Shown here: positions 17,795 to 26,705 of the stretch, piece after piece
Numbering within the stretch: position 1 is the first letter of the stretch
Layout: the number at the start of each line of letters is the position of its first letter
The notes under the pieces: generated by a model
The model's input: only the letters and a program-made list of their open reading frames with translations
What the model was told of the DNA's origin: nothing
Database searches by the model: none
Source of the DNA: Streptomyces canus
Lineage (GTDB): Bacteria > Actinomycetota > Actinomycetes > Streptomycetales > Streptomycetaceae
Direction: 5' to 3'
Assembly: GCF_001514145.1 (NCBI RefSeq)
Contig: NZ_KQ948656.1
Location: 868,001 to 932,000, forward strand
Length of the DNA stretch: 64,000 nucleotides
Translations under genes and position numbers: made by a program

Positions 17795-19039
17795 GTGCGG
17801 GTAGCGATCATGACAGCGGGTTCCCGGGGCGATGTGGCCCCGTTCACCGGTCTGGGGCACTGCCTGGCGCGGGCCGGACACGAGGTCACCCTGGTGACCC
17901 ACGGCCGCTTCGCACCGCTGGCGGCGCGAGCCGGCATCGGCTTCCACGCACTGCCGGTCGACCCCCGCGCGGAGCTGGAGTCCTCGCGCGGGCGGGCCCT
18001 GCACCGCAGTACGACCGGCGTGGGCAAGCTGGCGCGGGTGGTCGCGATGGCGCGGACGCTGGCGGTGGAGATGGCCGACGACCTGGTGGCCGCCGCCCGG
18101 GCCAGCGACGCGCTTCTGCTCTCCGGATCGGTGGCCCCGCTGGGCCACGCCATCGCCGAGGGCCTGAGCCTGCCCAGCCTGGGTCTCAACCTCCAACCCC
18201 TCGCGGCCACCAGGGAGTTCGCACCACCCATGCTGGGCACCGGCTCCTGGGGCGCCCTCGGCAACCGGATCGCCGGAGTGGGCCTGAACCTGGCGGTGGA
18301 ACAGGTCTTCGCCGCGGCCCTCCCACCCGTCCGGGCCCGGCTGGGCCTGCCGCCGACGGGCCCGGCCGCGGCACTGCGCGCCCGCGAACGGCAGGGCTGG
18401 CCGGTGCTGCACGGATTCAGCCCGCGCGTGGTCGCCCGGCCTCGCGACTGGCGGTCCGGGCTCGACGTGGCAGGCTACTGGTGGCCGTACGACGGCGACG
18501 CACCACTCCCCGACGGCCTACGGGACTTCATCGAGGCCGGCCCGCCCCCGGTCTTCGTGGGCCTGGGCAGCGCGACCGTGCCCGACCCCGCCCGGGTCAG
18601 CACCGAGATCGTGCGCGCCCTGCGCCGGGCCGGGTTGCGCGGTGTGATCCAGCGTGGCTGGGCGGGCCTGACGGCGACCGGCGACGACATGCTGACCATC
18701 GACGAGGTGCCGCACTCCGCGCTCTTCCCCCACTTGGCGGCGGTGGTCCACCACGCGGGCGCGGGCACGACGGCGGCGGGCCTGCGCGCCGGAGTACCGG
18801 CGATCCCGGTACCGATCCAGTTCGACGAGAGTTTCTGGGCGGCCAGGCTGGTGGCGCTGGGCGTGGCCCCGCGCGCCCTGCCGTTGCGGCGCCTGACCGC
18901 CGACACGCTGGGGGCGGCACTCATCCGGGCGACGCGGGACACCGGATACCGGGAGCGGGCACGGACGGTGGGCGCGCTCATCCGAGCGGAGGACGGCACG
19001 GCTCACGTGGTGGCAGCGGTGAACCGGCTGGGAAGCTGA
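17795..19039 (+). CDS. GT1-type glycosyltransferase (UDP-sugar sterol/macrolide type)
   Basis: About 414-residue GT-B fold enzyme. The N-terminal VAIMTAGSRGDVAPFTGLG is the typical UDP-glucosyltransferase start (as in sterol and rhamnosyl transferases). The C-terminal donor-binding region is PHSALFPHLAAVVHHAGAGTT followed by AGVPAIPVPIQFDESFWA. The acceptor is unknown; relatives glycosylate lipids, sterols or antibiotics. The start is uncertain: GTG 17795 (leaderless) is preferred to ATG 17705, whose added residues do not look like family sequence. Confidence 0.85.
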   Translation: MRVAIMTAGSRGDVAPFTGLGHCLARAGHEVTLVTHGRFAPLAARAGIGFHALPVDPRAELESSRGRALHRSTTGVGKLARVVAMARTLAVEMADDLVAAARASDALLLSGSVAPLGHAIAEGLSLPSLGLNLQPLAATREFAPPMLGTGSWGALGNRIAGVGLNLAVEQVFAAALPPVRARLGLPPTGPAAALRARERQGWPVLHGFSPRVVARPRDWRSGLDVAGYWWPYDGDAPLPDGLRDFIEAGPPPVFVGLGSATVPDPARVSTEIVRALRRAGLRGVIQRGWAGLTATGDDMLTIDEVPHSALFPHLAAVVHHAGAGTTAAGLRAGVPAIPVPIQFDESFWAARLVALGVAPRALPLRRLTADTLGAALIRATRDTGYRERARTVGALIRAEDGTAHVVAAVNRLGS

Positions 19040-19088
19040 TGACGGCGGGCGTGCGGGGGCAGGGGGGCCGTGGTGACACCCCCCGTTC

Positions 19089-19748
19089 TCACCGAGCGGA
19101 CTCCCACCCGGGCGGCTGCAGAATCCCCAGCAGCTGCCGCACCAACTCCTCCACGACCTCGTCCAGGGTCGCGTCCACCCACCCCGCGCTCCAGTCGTGC
19201 AGCAGCCCGTTCACACTGCCGATGAACCCGGTCGCCGCGAGCCGATAGTCCCGCAGGGCGGCCTCGCCCCTGACCACGGCCCGGTTCGCCTCGGCGCACA
19301 CCAGATCGACCCAGAGCGCCCGACGGGCCAGCCGCTGCTCCTCCAACCGCGCGCTGACGCCGATGATCTCCACGAACGTGATCCGCACTCGCCGCGGATC
19401 GGAGGTGACGTTCGCCGCGTAGGCGCGGAAGATCGCGGCCGCACGCTCCGCGAGCGGCAGATGGTCCGCGTCGGCCACCGCGGCCAGCACGGCACCCGTC
19501 GCCCAGTCGTTGACCTCGAGGTGCAGCTCGGCCAGGACGTCCTCGAGGGTGCGGAACTCCTCGTAGAACTGGCGGGTGGAAAGGCCCGCGGCCTCACTGA
19601 GGGCCGCGACGGTCGTGGCGCGGTAGCCGGGGGCGTCCCCGAAGAGCTGGAGTGCCGCGTCCAGGAACCGGCGGCGCCGCTCGGCCTGCCGCTCCTCGGC
19701 TGTCTTGCCGCCGTAGCGACCGGTCGGGGCCCTGAGCCTGCCCGTCAC
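19089..19748 (-). CDS. TetR-family transcriptional regulator
   Basis: 219-residue regulator. Its N-terminal helix-turn-helix is in FGDAPGYRATTVAALSEAAGLSTRQFYEEF (about residues 37-66), with an all-helical ligand-binding domain behind it. GGGAGG lies 5 bases before the GTG at 19748, favouring this start over the in-frame GTG at 19760. It is divergent from a secreted beta-propeller gene, with a perfect palindrome between them that overlaps a likely promoter. The ligand is unknown. Confidence 0.88.
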   Translation of the reverse strand: MTGRLRAPTGRYGGKTAEERQAERRRRFLDAALQLFGDAPGYRATTVAALSEAAGLSTRQFYEEFRTLEDVLAELHLEVNDWATGAVLAAVADADHLPLAERAAAIFRAYAANVTSDPRRVRITFVEIIGVSARLEEQRLARRALWVDLVCAEANRAVVRGEAALRDYRLAATGFIGSVNGLLHDWSAGWVDATLDEVVEELVRQLLGILQPPGWESAR

Positions 19749-19816
19749 CGCACCTCCCACCGGGGCCGGAGCGTCCGGCCTCCCTTATGAGCGCCAATTT
19801 TGTCGTGTACGCAGTC

Positions 19817-19854
19817 TTGTGGAGAAGGGCCCCCCTTCCTTACTTTGCAGTAAG
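19817..19854 (+). promoter_or_regulatory. Promoter with perfect TetR-type palindrome
   Basis: CTTACT-TTGC-AGTAAG at 19839-19854 is a perfect inverted repeat in the tetR/beta-propeller intergenic region. TTGTGG (19817-19822) and TACTTT (19841-19846) are 18 bp apart and make a plausible promoter for the rightward gene. The -10 box would lie inside the palindrome, so the TetR protein would block it. Confidence 0.6.
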
Positions 19855-19931
19855 TTAAATCTGAAAGCACGCATCTTCAGTTTTGCCGCCTTGGCATGCC
19901 CCCGTCACGAGCCGCCCGAGGGAGACCCGTC

Positions 19932-21176
19932 ATGCCTGTTCCGAGAACCAGACACCTGTGGGCCATGGCCGCCGCCGTCGTCCTGACCGTCACCGCCCCC
20001 GCGACCACCGCCTCCGCCGCGGACGCCGCCGCCCTGCGCGAGGTGCTGTTCGTGGCCAACAACTGGGACGGCACGGCCGACGTCATCAAGTCCTCCGGCG
20101 ACCTGGCGAAGATCGGCCGGGTCAACGTCATCCCCGACAAGGACGCCCGGATGGCGGCGATCAACGCCGATCCGATCAAGTGGATCTACTTCATGGCGAT
20201 CCGCAACAGCGTCGGCGAAGGCCACGACCAGTTCGCCGACGACATGTACTCCACGCCGGACGGCAAGTCGGTGGTCGTCTCGCGGCCGAGCTTCGCGGAC
20301 GTGGTGTCGATCGATCTGGCCACCGGGAGCATCAACTGGCGTTTCCCGGTGTCGGGTTACCGCGCGGACCACATGGCGGTCTCCCCCGACGGCACCCGGG
20401 TCGCGGTGTCGGCCTCCACCGCGAACACCGTGCACGTGCTGAACATCAACACGGGCAAGCAACTCGGCTCCTTCGCCACCGGTGACAAGCCGCACGAGAA
20501 CATCTTCACCAAGGACGGCAAGTACATCTGGAACATGGCGATCGGTGACGTGAACACCGACTCCGACGCGCCCTGGCTGGACTGGACGAAGGGCGACCGG
20601 CACATCACGGTGGTGGACGCGACCACCTACAAGCAGGTCAAGACGATCGACATGCGGGACAAGCTCAACGCGATCGGTCTCACGGACTACTCCGACGCCG
20701 TCCGGCCCGCCGTGTTCTCGCCGGACGAGTCCAAGCTGTACTTCCAGGTGTCGTTCTTCAACGGCTTCTTCGAGTACGACGTCGCCACCGACAAGATCAC
20801 CCGGACGAAGACCCTGCCGAAGAACCCGGCGACCAGCGACGACCGCACCACCATGGTCAACGACTCGCGCCACCACGGCATCTCGATGAGCCCGGACGGC
20901 AGCAAGCTGTGCGTGGCGGGCACGATGGACGACTACGCGACCGTCGTGAACCGCACCACCCTCCAGGAGGGCCCGCTCGTCCCCGCCTCGAAGCCCTACT
21001 GGGCCACCGTCAGCGGTGACGGCAAGAGCTGTGTCGTCTCGGAGAGCGGTGCCGACCAGGTCACCGCGATCGACTTCGCGACCGGCCAGAAGACGGTGTC
21101 CGTGCCGGTGGGCGACCATCCGCAGCGCGTGCGCCTCGGGCATGTGGCCGCCGACTGGACAAGCCCCTCCTCATAG
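19932..21176 (+). CDS. Secreted YncE-like beta-propeller protein
   Basis: 414-residue secreted protein. The signal peptide ends near TASAADA. The body has repeated blade motifs: TPDGKSVVVSRPSFADVVSIDLATG, SPDGTRVAVSASTANTVHVLNINTG, SPDESKLYFQV and SGDGKSCVVSESGADQVTAIDFATG. This is the seven-bladed YncE/WD-like architecture of surface or periplasmic binding proteins. GGGAGAC precedes ATG 19932. Probably under the adjacent TetR. There is no catalytic signature; function unknown. Confidence 0.85.
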   Translation: MPVPRTRHLWAMAAAVVLTVTAPATTASAADAAALREVLFVANNWDGTADVIKSSGDLAKIGRVNVIPDKDARMAAINADPIKWIYFMAIRNSVGEGHDQFADDMYSTPDGKSVVVSRPSFADVVSIDLATGSINWRFPVSGYRADHMAVSPDGTRVAVSASTANTVHVLNINTGKQLGSFATGDKPHENIFTKDGKYIWNMAIGDVNTDSDAPWLDWTKGDRHITVVDATTYKQVKTIDMRDKLNAIGLTDYSDAVRPAVFSPDESKLYFQVSFFNGFFEYDVATDKITRTKTLPKNPATSDDRTTMVNDSRHHGISMSPDGSKLCVAGTMDDYATVVNRTTLQEGPLVPASKPYWATVSGDGKSCVVSESGADQVTAIDFATGQKTVSVPVGDHPQRVRLGHVAADWTSPSS

Positions 21177-21212
21177 CAGGAACGCGACCCGCGCGGTCCT
21201 GACGGACGATGC

Positions 21213-21253
21213 GGCCGGCCCGGCCTCCTCCTGGAGGCCGGGCCGGCTGTTTT
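21213..21253 (+). terminator. Intrinsic terminator after the beta-propeller gene
   Basis: A 15-bp perfect stem (21214-21228 with 21233-21247, GCCGGCCCGGCCTCC type) with a 4-base loop is followed by TGTTTTG. It sits between convergent genes. Confidence 0.85.
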
Positions 21254-21265
21254 GACCGAGCAGGG

Positions 21266-23125
21266 TCAGCCGAACTTCTGGGCCACCCAGGTCGCGAGCT
21301 CCGACCTGGCCGCGCTCAGCAGTGACGCGGAGGGCGCGGTCGTCCGGTTCGTCACCAGCGCGTAGTGCAGGACACCGGAGTCCGAGTCGGTGAGCAGCAG
21401 CCGTCGGCTCCCCGTGCCGCCCGGCTCGAGAGCCGCCCCGACCGGGGTCGACGAGCTGTACGCCGGAGGGCCGTAGACCGTGCCCAGGTCGGATACCACC
21501 GCGGTCGTCGAGTCGGGGAAGGACGCGGGCAGGTGGAGTTCGGTGGGTGCGGAGCCGCTTCCCGAGCGCCAGACCAGCACCGAGTACTGGCCGGACCCGA
21601 CCAGCGACGACACGTTCGGCAGGCTGCTCGGCACCGGGTTCCAGGTCAGGGTCGTGGAGCCGTCGCGTGAGCGGTCCTCGTAGGTGAAGGCGAGGGTGGT
21701 CCCCGCGGTGGCGCTCGGGTAGATCCGGTCGAGGAGCCGGGCGTCCTGGCGGAGCACCGCCGTGCCCGAGTCGTCGAGCTTCACGGCCGACAGGTCCTCG
21801 TCGTTCCAGGCGTCGCCCGAGGTGAGGACCTTGTCGGGGTTGTCGTTCATCAACTCGTGGTGGCGGCCGTTGTAGATGTCCCACTGCCATTGGGTGCCGG
21901 AGAGGACCGGCCCCGAACCTGCGGGCGCGGACCACCAGTTGGCGCCCTTCACCCGGGAGTCCAGGGCCTGGTACATGGCCTTGAGGACGGTCGGCGCCTT
22001 GCCGGCGGTCGAGCCGTTCAGCGGGTGCCCGAACTCACTGACCACGGCCGTCGTCCCGGCAGCCGCCGCGCGGTCGCGTACCGTGCCGAAGTCGGTGACG
22101 TACTGGCCGTCGGAGGCGTTGCCCCACATCAGGATGCCGGAGATGGCCTTCTGGTCGTAGAAGTGGGTGTTGAAGACGTACCGGGAGCCGAGCGTGCCCG
22201 CGTCGAGAAGGCCGCCCTCCTCCTTGCTGACGTTGCCGTTCCAGAAGAGGTTCGGCTCGACCATGGCGGGCTTGTCCGTCCAGCCCGCCGCGTCCATCCG
22301 GGCCCGGAACTTCACATAGAAGGGCCAGAGCAGGTCGCGTTCCCAGGTGCGGCTGTTCTGGCCGGAGTCGTAGGTGCCGGCGTAGGGCTCGTTGTAGGGG
22401 TCGAAGCCGACCACGCCGGCGAACTCCTCGGTGGCGAGGTTCGCCTTGAGGTACGCCATGGTCTTCTGGGCGGTGGCCAGGAAGGAGTCCTGGAGGCCGT
22501 GGTTGTTGTGCCAGAAGTCGTACTGGGCGGCCTTGACCGCGCCGTTCTGGGTGATGTTCTGGCCCCACAGCAAGCAGATGCCGCAGGACTCGGCGGGGTA
22601 GTTGCCGAGCGCCACGGCCCACGCGGGGGCGCCGTCGCCGGTGTACCAGCTGCCCGAGTTGAACAGCCAGCGGGAGTACAGGTCCTGGTGGAAGTCGGGG
22701 TAGACACGGATGCCCGCGTCGAGGAACGCGCGCATCTGCGCGGTGGCGTTCGCCAGATACGTGGTGTCGACCTGGCCTTTCACCGGTTCCGCGTAGGCCC
22801 AGGACAGCAGGAAGCGGACGGAGTTGCCGCCGCCGAGGGCTCTCAGAGCGGTCGCCGACTTCTTGGCGTCGGCGACCGAGGCGAAGGGCAGCCCCTTGTT
22901 CTCGGCGAGCTTGGTCTCGCCGGAGACGTTGTAGCCACGCAGCACGACCTCGCGGCCGTTGCCGTCGACGAACCGTCCGTTCTGGACGGTCAGGGGGGTG
23001 TCGTCGAAGGAGAGGGAACCGGTGAGGGCGTCGGCGGGGGCGGGTCGGACGCCCGCGACCGTCAGGAATCCACAGAGGACAACCAGAACAACGAGCAGAC
23101 GTGCGCGTTTATTCGGCATGTCCAT
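21266..23125 (-). CDS. Secreted GH5-family glycosidase (endoglycoceramidase-like)
   Basis: 619-residue secreted enzyme. Its signal peptide ends around PADA. The (beta/alpha)8 catalytic domain runs from about residue 40 to 460 with LRGYNVSGETK, VYPDFHQDLYSRW, the acid/base Glu in FDPYNEPYAG and the nucleophile Glu in VVSEFGHPL. The FHQD and YNEP context matches GH5 endoglycoceramidases rather than cellulases. The C-terminal ~130 residues form a beta-sandwich. The substrate could be a glycolipid or steryl glycoside. ATG 23125 is preferred, though ATGs at 23119 and 23161 are possible; no good ribosome site is visible. Confidence 0.83.
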   Translation of the reverse strand: MDMPNKRARLLVVLVVLCGFLTVAGVRPAPADALTGSLSFDDTPLTVQNGRFVDGNGREVVLRGYNVSGETKLAENKGLPFASVADAKKSATALRALGGGNSVRFLLSWAYAEPVKGQVDTTYLANATAQMRAFLDAGIRVYPDFHQDLYSRWLFNSGSWYTGDGAPAWAVALGNYPAESCGICLLWGQNITQNGAVKAAQYDFWHNNHGLQDSFLATAQKTMAYLKANLATEEFAGVVGFDPYNEPYAGTYDSGQNSRTWERDLLWPFYVKFRARMDAAGWTDKPAMVEPNLFWNGNVSKEEGGLLDAGTLGSRYVFNTHFYDQKAISGILMWGNASDGQYVTDFGTVRDRAAAAGTTAVVSEFGHPLNGSTAGKAPTVLKAMYQALDSRVKGANWWSAPAGSGPVLSGTQWQWDIYNGRHHELMNDNPDKVLTSGDAWNDEDLSAVKLDDSGTAVLRQDARLLDRIYPSATAGTTLAFTYEDRSRDGSTTLTWNPVPSSLPNVSSLVGSGQYSVLVWRSGSGSAPTELHLPASFPDSTTAVVSDLGTVYGPPAYSSSTPVGAALEPGGTGSRRLLLTDSDSGVLHYALVTNRTTAPSASLLSAARSELATWVAQKFG

Positions 23126-23161
23126 TACAGTCCGACCATTTCGGTACAACGTCAACACCAT

Positions 23162-23827
23162 CTGACTGATGAGTAAGTTTCACTTTCGTCGCATCTGACG
23201 CCTCATCCGTCGACCCGGCGCGTCACGTTCAACAGATACCCCTTCCGGTTGAGGAGGTTGTGATCACTGCGTGGGCGACGCGGAACGGTTCCGTGGGAGA
23301 CGGGCGTGCAGTGGTCGAAGCCGGTCTCCCACTCCCCCTCGCCACGGGTGGGTCCGGGCGGCCGCTGCTCCAATGCGTCCGCCGGTGCATCGGTGTTCGT
23401 ACACCGGGGGGCCCGCCCGGCGCGGCGCCTCGACGAGGGCCAGCGGGGTGAGGCCCGGGAAGTCGGTGCCGGTGCTGGACATGCTCTTGCCGAGGCCCTG
23501 GTGGGTATGCAGTCGATGACCTGCCGGCCCTCGAAGGGGGCTTGCAGGGTGGCGCCGGTGACCCTGGCCGGACGGCGTTGCCGGTCGCGTCCATCGGGTC
23601 GAGGGAATGCCCGAGCTCGCATGGCTGCGGATCGTCGGTCCAACCGAGGTGGACGTCATCGCGTCGACCGTGACCATCTACACGGCACTGAGCGACGACG
23701 AAGCCTCGGCAGACCCGACAACCTGAGACGACGAGCGAATCCGACCACATCACTCCACCACAGGCTCCTGACCACCCCTACGGCTGCCCCTCGCGGTCGT
23801 CGGCACCGTGTCGCTAGGGTCCTGATC
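23162..23827. other. Decayed region with gene fragments
   Basis: About 660 bp with no intact gene. On the minus strand, readable protein-like pieces in different frames (for example one ending NRKGYLLNVTRRVDG) suggest a frame-shifted remnant. On the plus strand a 39-codon ORF at 23607-23726 (beginning MPELAWLRIVG) has a possible GAGGG ribosome site but no known relative. I cannot name the ancestral gene. Confidence 0.4.
23815..23820 (+). promoter_or_regulatory. Candidate -10 box, leaderless HAD gene
   Basis: TAGGGT at 23815-23820 lies seven bases before ATG 23828, with no ribosome site between. This is the layout of leaderless transcription. Confidence 0.4.
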
Positions 23828-24541
23828 ATGGCCACTACCGCTGTCGTCTTCGACTTCTTCGGGACCCTCACCCCCAGTACGCCGACGCACGTGTGGGACG
23901 ACCACGCCGCGCGGAGCGCGGCTCCCCTCGGCATCCCGGCCCGTACGTGGCGCGCGGCCCTGGACGCCTCATTTCCCGAGCGGGCGACCGGCAGCCTGGG
24001 CGATCTGGCTGCGACGTTTCGCGCCCTCGCCCGCCGCACCGGTGCCGATCCCAGCGAGGAGGCCCTCGCCGCCGCCTGCGCCGCACGGATGGCGGCACAG
24101 CGCGAACTGTTCGCACTGCGGGCCGACGCAGTCTCGACCCTGACCGAGTTGCGCGACCGGGGACTGCGTCTGGGAGTGCTCAGCGACTGCACCGCGGAAC
24201 TGGCTGAGACCTGGTCGCAGCTGCCGTTGGCCACGCTGGTCGACGCACGCGTGCTCTCCTGCGAAGAGGGTCGGCGCAAGCCCGATCCGGAGCTCTTCCG
24301 CCTGATCGCACGCCGCCTCGACACCGATCCGCGGAACTGCCTCTACATCGGCGACGGCGGCGGGGACGAACTCACCGGCGCGTCCAAGTGCGGCATGCAG
24401 GCATACATGCTCCGAGCCACTGACTGGACCGACAACGACGCCCACGCACGTGAGGACAACTGGGCCGGGCCGTTCCTGCCCTCACTGACCGACGTTCCGT
24501 CCCTTCTCGAACCCTCACCGGCAAGCAGCGATCCGGCCTGA
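23828..24541 (+). CDS. HAD-superfamily hydrolase
   Basis: 237-residue phosphatase-type HAD protein. Motif I is FDFFGTLTPS, motif II is LSDCT, the conserved Lys is in RRKPDPELF, and motif IV is GDGGGDELTGA, all in order with an alpha-helical cap between I and II. It resembles haloacid dehalogenase or phosphoglycolate phosphatase-like enzymes. ATG 23828 begins directly at the first beta-strand, and a longer in-frame extension is discounted. Substrate not predictable; monocistronic. Confidence 0.88.
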   Translation: MATTAVVFDFFGTLTPSTPTHVWDDHAARSAAPLGIPARTWRAALDASFPERATGSLGDLAATFRALARRTGADPSEEALAAACAARMAAQRELFALRADAVSTLTELRDRGLRLGVLSDCTAELAETWSQLPLATLVDARVLSCEEGRRKPDPELFRLIARRLDTDPRNCLYIGDGGGDELTGASKCGMQAYMLRATDWTDNDAHAREDNWAGPFLPSLTDVPSLLEPSPASSDPA

Positions 24542-24722
24542 CAGCCGATCAATGCGAGGCCCGGGAATACGGGGCCGTGCTGCAGCTGGAATGCTGGTCA
24601 CAGCCAGAAGTGGACGAAGCACGTCACGGAGGGTGGCGGTCCGGAGCCGCTCGGGGCGCGGATGCGACGCTTGCAGCGGGTGGCCGCGCCGGAGCGTCTG
24701 GCGGTGGTGAAAGGAGCCCACG

Positions 24723-25820
24723 ATGCGTGACATCCTCCCGGTGCTGAACGGCTGGTACTCGGCAGGGGTGCCGTTCGGACTGGCCACGGTGGTCTCGACG
24801 AGCCGCAGCGCGCCGCGCGATCCGGGCGCGGCCATGGCCGTGGGCCCGGACGACGAGGTCGTCGGCAGTGTGTCCGGCGGCTGTGTCGAGGGGGCCGTGT
24901 TCGAGCTGGCCCAAGAGGTCGTGGCGAGCGACGAGGCCCGCCTGGAGACCTTCGGGTACAGCGACGAGGACGCGTTCGCGGTGGGCCTCACCTGTGGCGG
25001 GGAGATCACGCTTCTCGTACGTCCCGTGACGGCCGCCCTCGATCCCGCGTTCGGCGAGATCGCGGAGTCGGTCGCGGCGGCCCGCCCGGTGACCGTGGCA
25101 ACGGTGACCGACGGCCCCGCACCCCGCGGCGCCACGCTCGCCGTGTGGCCGGACCGGGTCACGGGCACCCTCGGCACGACCGGCCTGGACGTGGCGGTCA
25201 CCGCCGACGCTCGCGGCGAACTCGCCCTGGGAGCGACGGGGTTGCGACACTACGGTCCGCACGGCGAGCGCCGCGAGGACGCGGTCACCGTCTTCCTGCA
25301 CTCCTTCGCCCCGCCGCCCCGCATGCTGGTCTTCGGCGCGATCGACTACGCGGCCGCGGTCGCCCGGATCGGCGCCTTCCTGGGCTACCGGGTCACGGTC
25401 TGCGACGCTCGCCCGGTCTTTGCCACACCGAAGCGCTTCCCGGAGGGCGTGGAGGTCGTCGTGGACTGGCCGCACCGCTACCTCGGTGACACCGACACCG
25501 ACGAACGCACCGTGATCTGCGTCCTGACCCACGACCCCAAGTTCGACGTGCCCCTGCTGGAGGAGGCGCTGCGCCGGCCTGCGGCGTACATCGGGGCGAT
25601 GGGCAGCCGGCGTACCCACGACGACCGGATGAAGCGGCTCACCGAATCGGGGCTGAGCGAGGCCGAGTTGTCCCGGCTGCGTTCTCCGGTCGGTCTCGAC
25701 CTCGGTGCCCGTACGCCGGAGGAGGTCGCCGTGTCCGTGGCCGCCGAGATCGTCGCGCTGCGCTGGGGCGGCAGCGGCGCCCCGCTGACGGCGACGGCTG
25801 GAGCGATCCACCCTTCGTGA
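24723..25820 (+). CDS. XdhC/CoxI-family molybdoenzyme maturation protein
   Basis: 365-residue two-domain protein. The N-terminal XdhC/CoxI domain contains the conserved GSVSGGCVEGAV and GLTCGGEI motifs. The C-terminal Rossmann XdhC domain has LVFGAIDYAAAVARIGAFLGYRVTVCDAR and YIGAMGSRRTHDDRM. The family inserts or sulfurates the molybdenum cofactor for xanthine and CO dehydrogenases. No molybdoenzyme subunits are nearby. A GTG overlapping its stop codon begins a short, frame-disturbed reading that may be the remnant of a coupled downstream gene. Confidence 0.9.
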   Translation: MRDILPVLNGWYSAGVPFGLATVVSTSRSAPRDPGAAMAVGPDDEVVGSVSGGCVEGAVFELAQEVVASDEARLETFGYSDEDAFAVGLTCGGEITLLVRPVTAALDPAFGEIAESVAAARPVTVATVTDGPAPRGATLAVWPDRVTGTLGTTGLDVAVTADARGELALGATGLRHYGPHGERREDAVTVFLHSFAPPPRMLVFGAIDYAAAVARIGAFLGYRVTVCDARPVFATPKRFPEGVEVVVDWPHRYLGDTDTDERTVICVLTHDPKFDVPLLEEALRRPAAYIGAMGSRRTHDDRMKRLTESGLSEAELSRLRSPVGLDLGARTPEEVAVSVAAEIVALRWGGSGAPLTATAGAIHPS

Positions 25821-25993
25821 CCGCGGTGCTGATCGCGCTGGCCCCTGGGCGAGCCGCTCCGCCGCCTGCTGCGTGCGATCGGCGTACCGGTCGCCGAGCG
25901 GGCCCCGGTGGCGGCCGCCCCGTCGTGGTGATCGCGGCCATCCGGGTACGGGGAATGTGGAATCGTCGGGTGTGAGCCGCGCTCTGAGGGGTA

Positions 25994-26115
25994 GGGGGCG
26001 AACAACGGGAGAGGGCGTCCGAAACCCTCGCCCCACCTCCGATCGGGAAGGAGGTCCGTGAGAACGCACACTCGCAGCGTCCGGGCCGCTCCCCTGCATT
26101 CGGAGCGGCCCGGAC
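25994..26115 (+). other. Structured leader-like RNA element with an 18-codon ORF
   Basis: A compact set of nested complementarities: GGGGCGA (25995-26001) with TCGCCCC (26028-26034), competing GAGGG (26011-26015) with CCCTC (26025-26029), then ACCTCC (26035-26040) with GGAGGT (26050-26055) that would mask a strong ribosome site. A GTG at 26058 starts an ORF of about 18 codons that runs through a perfect 14-bp hairpin (26079-26092 with 26102-26115). It looks like an attenuator, but no intact plus-strand gene follows. The last hairpin may simply terminate the decayed MFS gene on the other strand. Confidence 0.4.
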
Positions 26116-26657
26116 CTTCATGAGTGCCCGTGTCTCGGCGTAAGGGCTCCCGGCAGCAGAGTCAGCGCCCGCGGCGGCCGCGTAGCGGCAGGCCGAGCCG
26201 AGCGCGACGGCATGGAAGCCCCGCAGGAAACGCGCCTGGTCGCCGGGCTGTCCCGCGACGGCGCCCGCCACCGCGATGCCGATCGCGCCGCCCGTCTGCC
26301 GTGCGGTGTTGTTGACCGCGGAGGCGAGGCCCGAGCGCTCGGCGGGGACCGTGGCGATGGCCGCCGCGACGACCGCGGGGGTCAGCGGTCCGCAGCCGAT
26401 CCCCACAGCAGGAACGCCGGCAGCAGATCGGCGGACCCCGAGTGGGCCCCGGATCGGGTCAGCAGCGCGAGCCCGGACGCGGCGACCAGCAGCCCCGCCG
26501 CCGCGGGCAGCCGTGGGCCGAACCGGCTGGTGATGCGCCCGCCGACGGGCGCCACGACCGCGAGCGGGGCGAACAGGGGGACGACGGTCAGGCCCGCGAG
26601 CAGGGCTGAGCGGTGCTGCACCGACTGTCGGAGCAGCGTTACCGGTGCAGCAGCCAT
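26100..26657 (-). pseudogene. MFS (DHA2-type) transporter, truncated and frame-shifted
   Basis: One frame reads QHRSALLAGLTVVPLFAPLA and then GGRITSRFGPRLPAAAG, up to LLPAFLLWG. After a single-base shift near 26405 another frame continues GIGCGPLTPAVVAAAIATV, SGLASAVNNTARQTGGAIG and so on. These are helices 8-13 of a 14-helix DHA2 drug exporter. The first half is missing and the far C-terminus is degraded, so the gene is non-functional. Boundaries are approximate. Confidence 0.8.
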
Positions 26658-26705
26658 GTTTCCGTCGTATCAGGCGGCACTGACAGTCCCGGGTGCCGGT
26701 GGGCC

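Noticed and set aside
25820..25931. GTG overlapping the xdhC stop as the start of a molybdenum-cofactor nucleotidyltransferase
   Set aside because: The 4-bp overlap is suggestive, but the frame loses any family resemblance after about 10 codons; at best a remnant.
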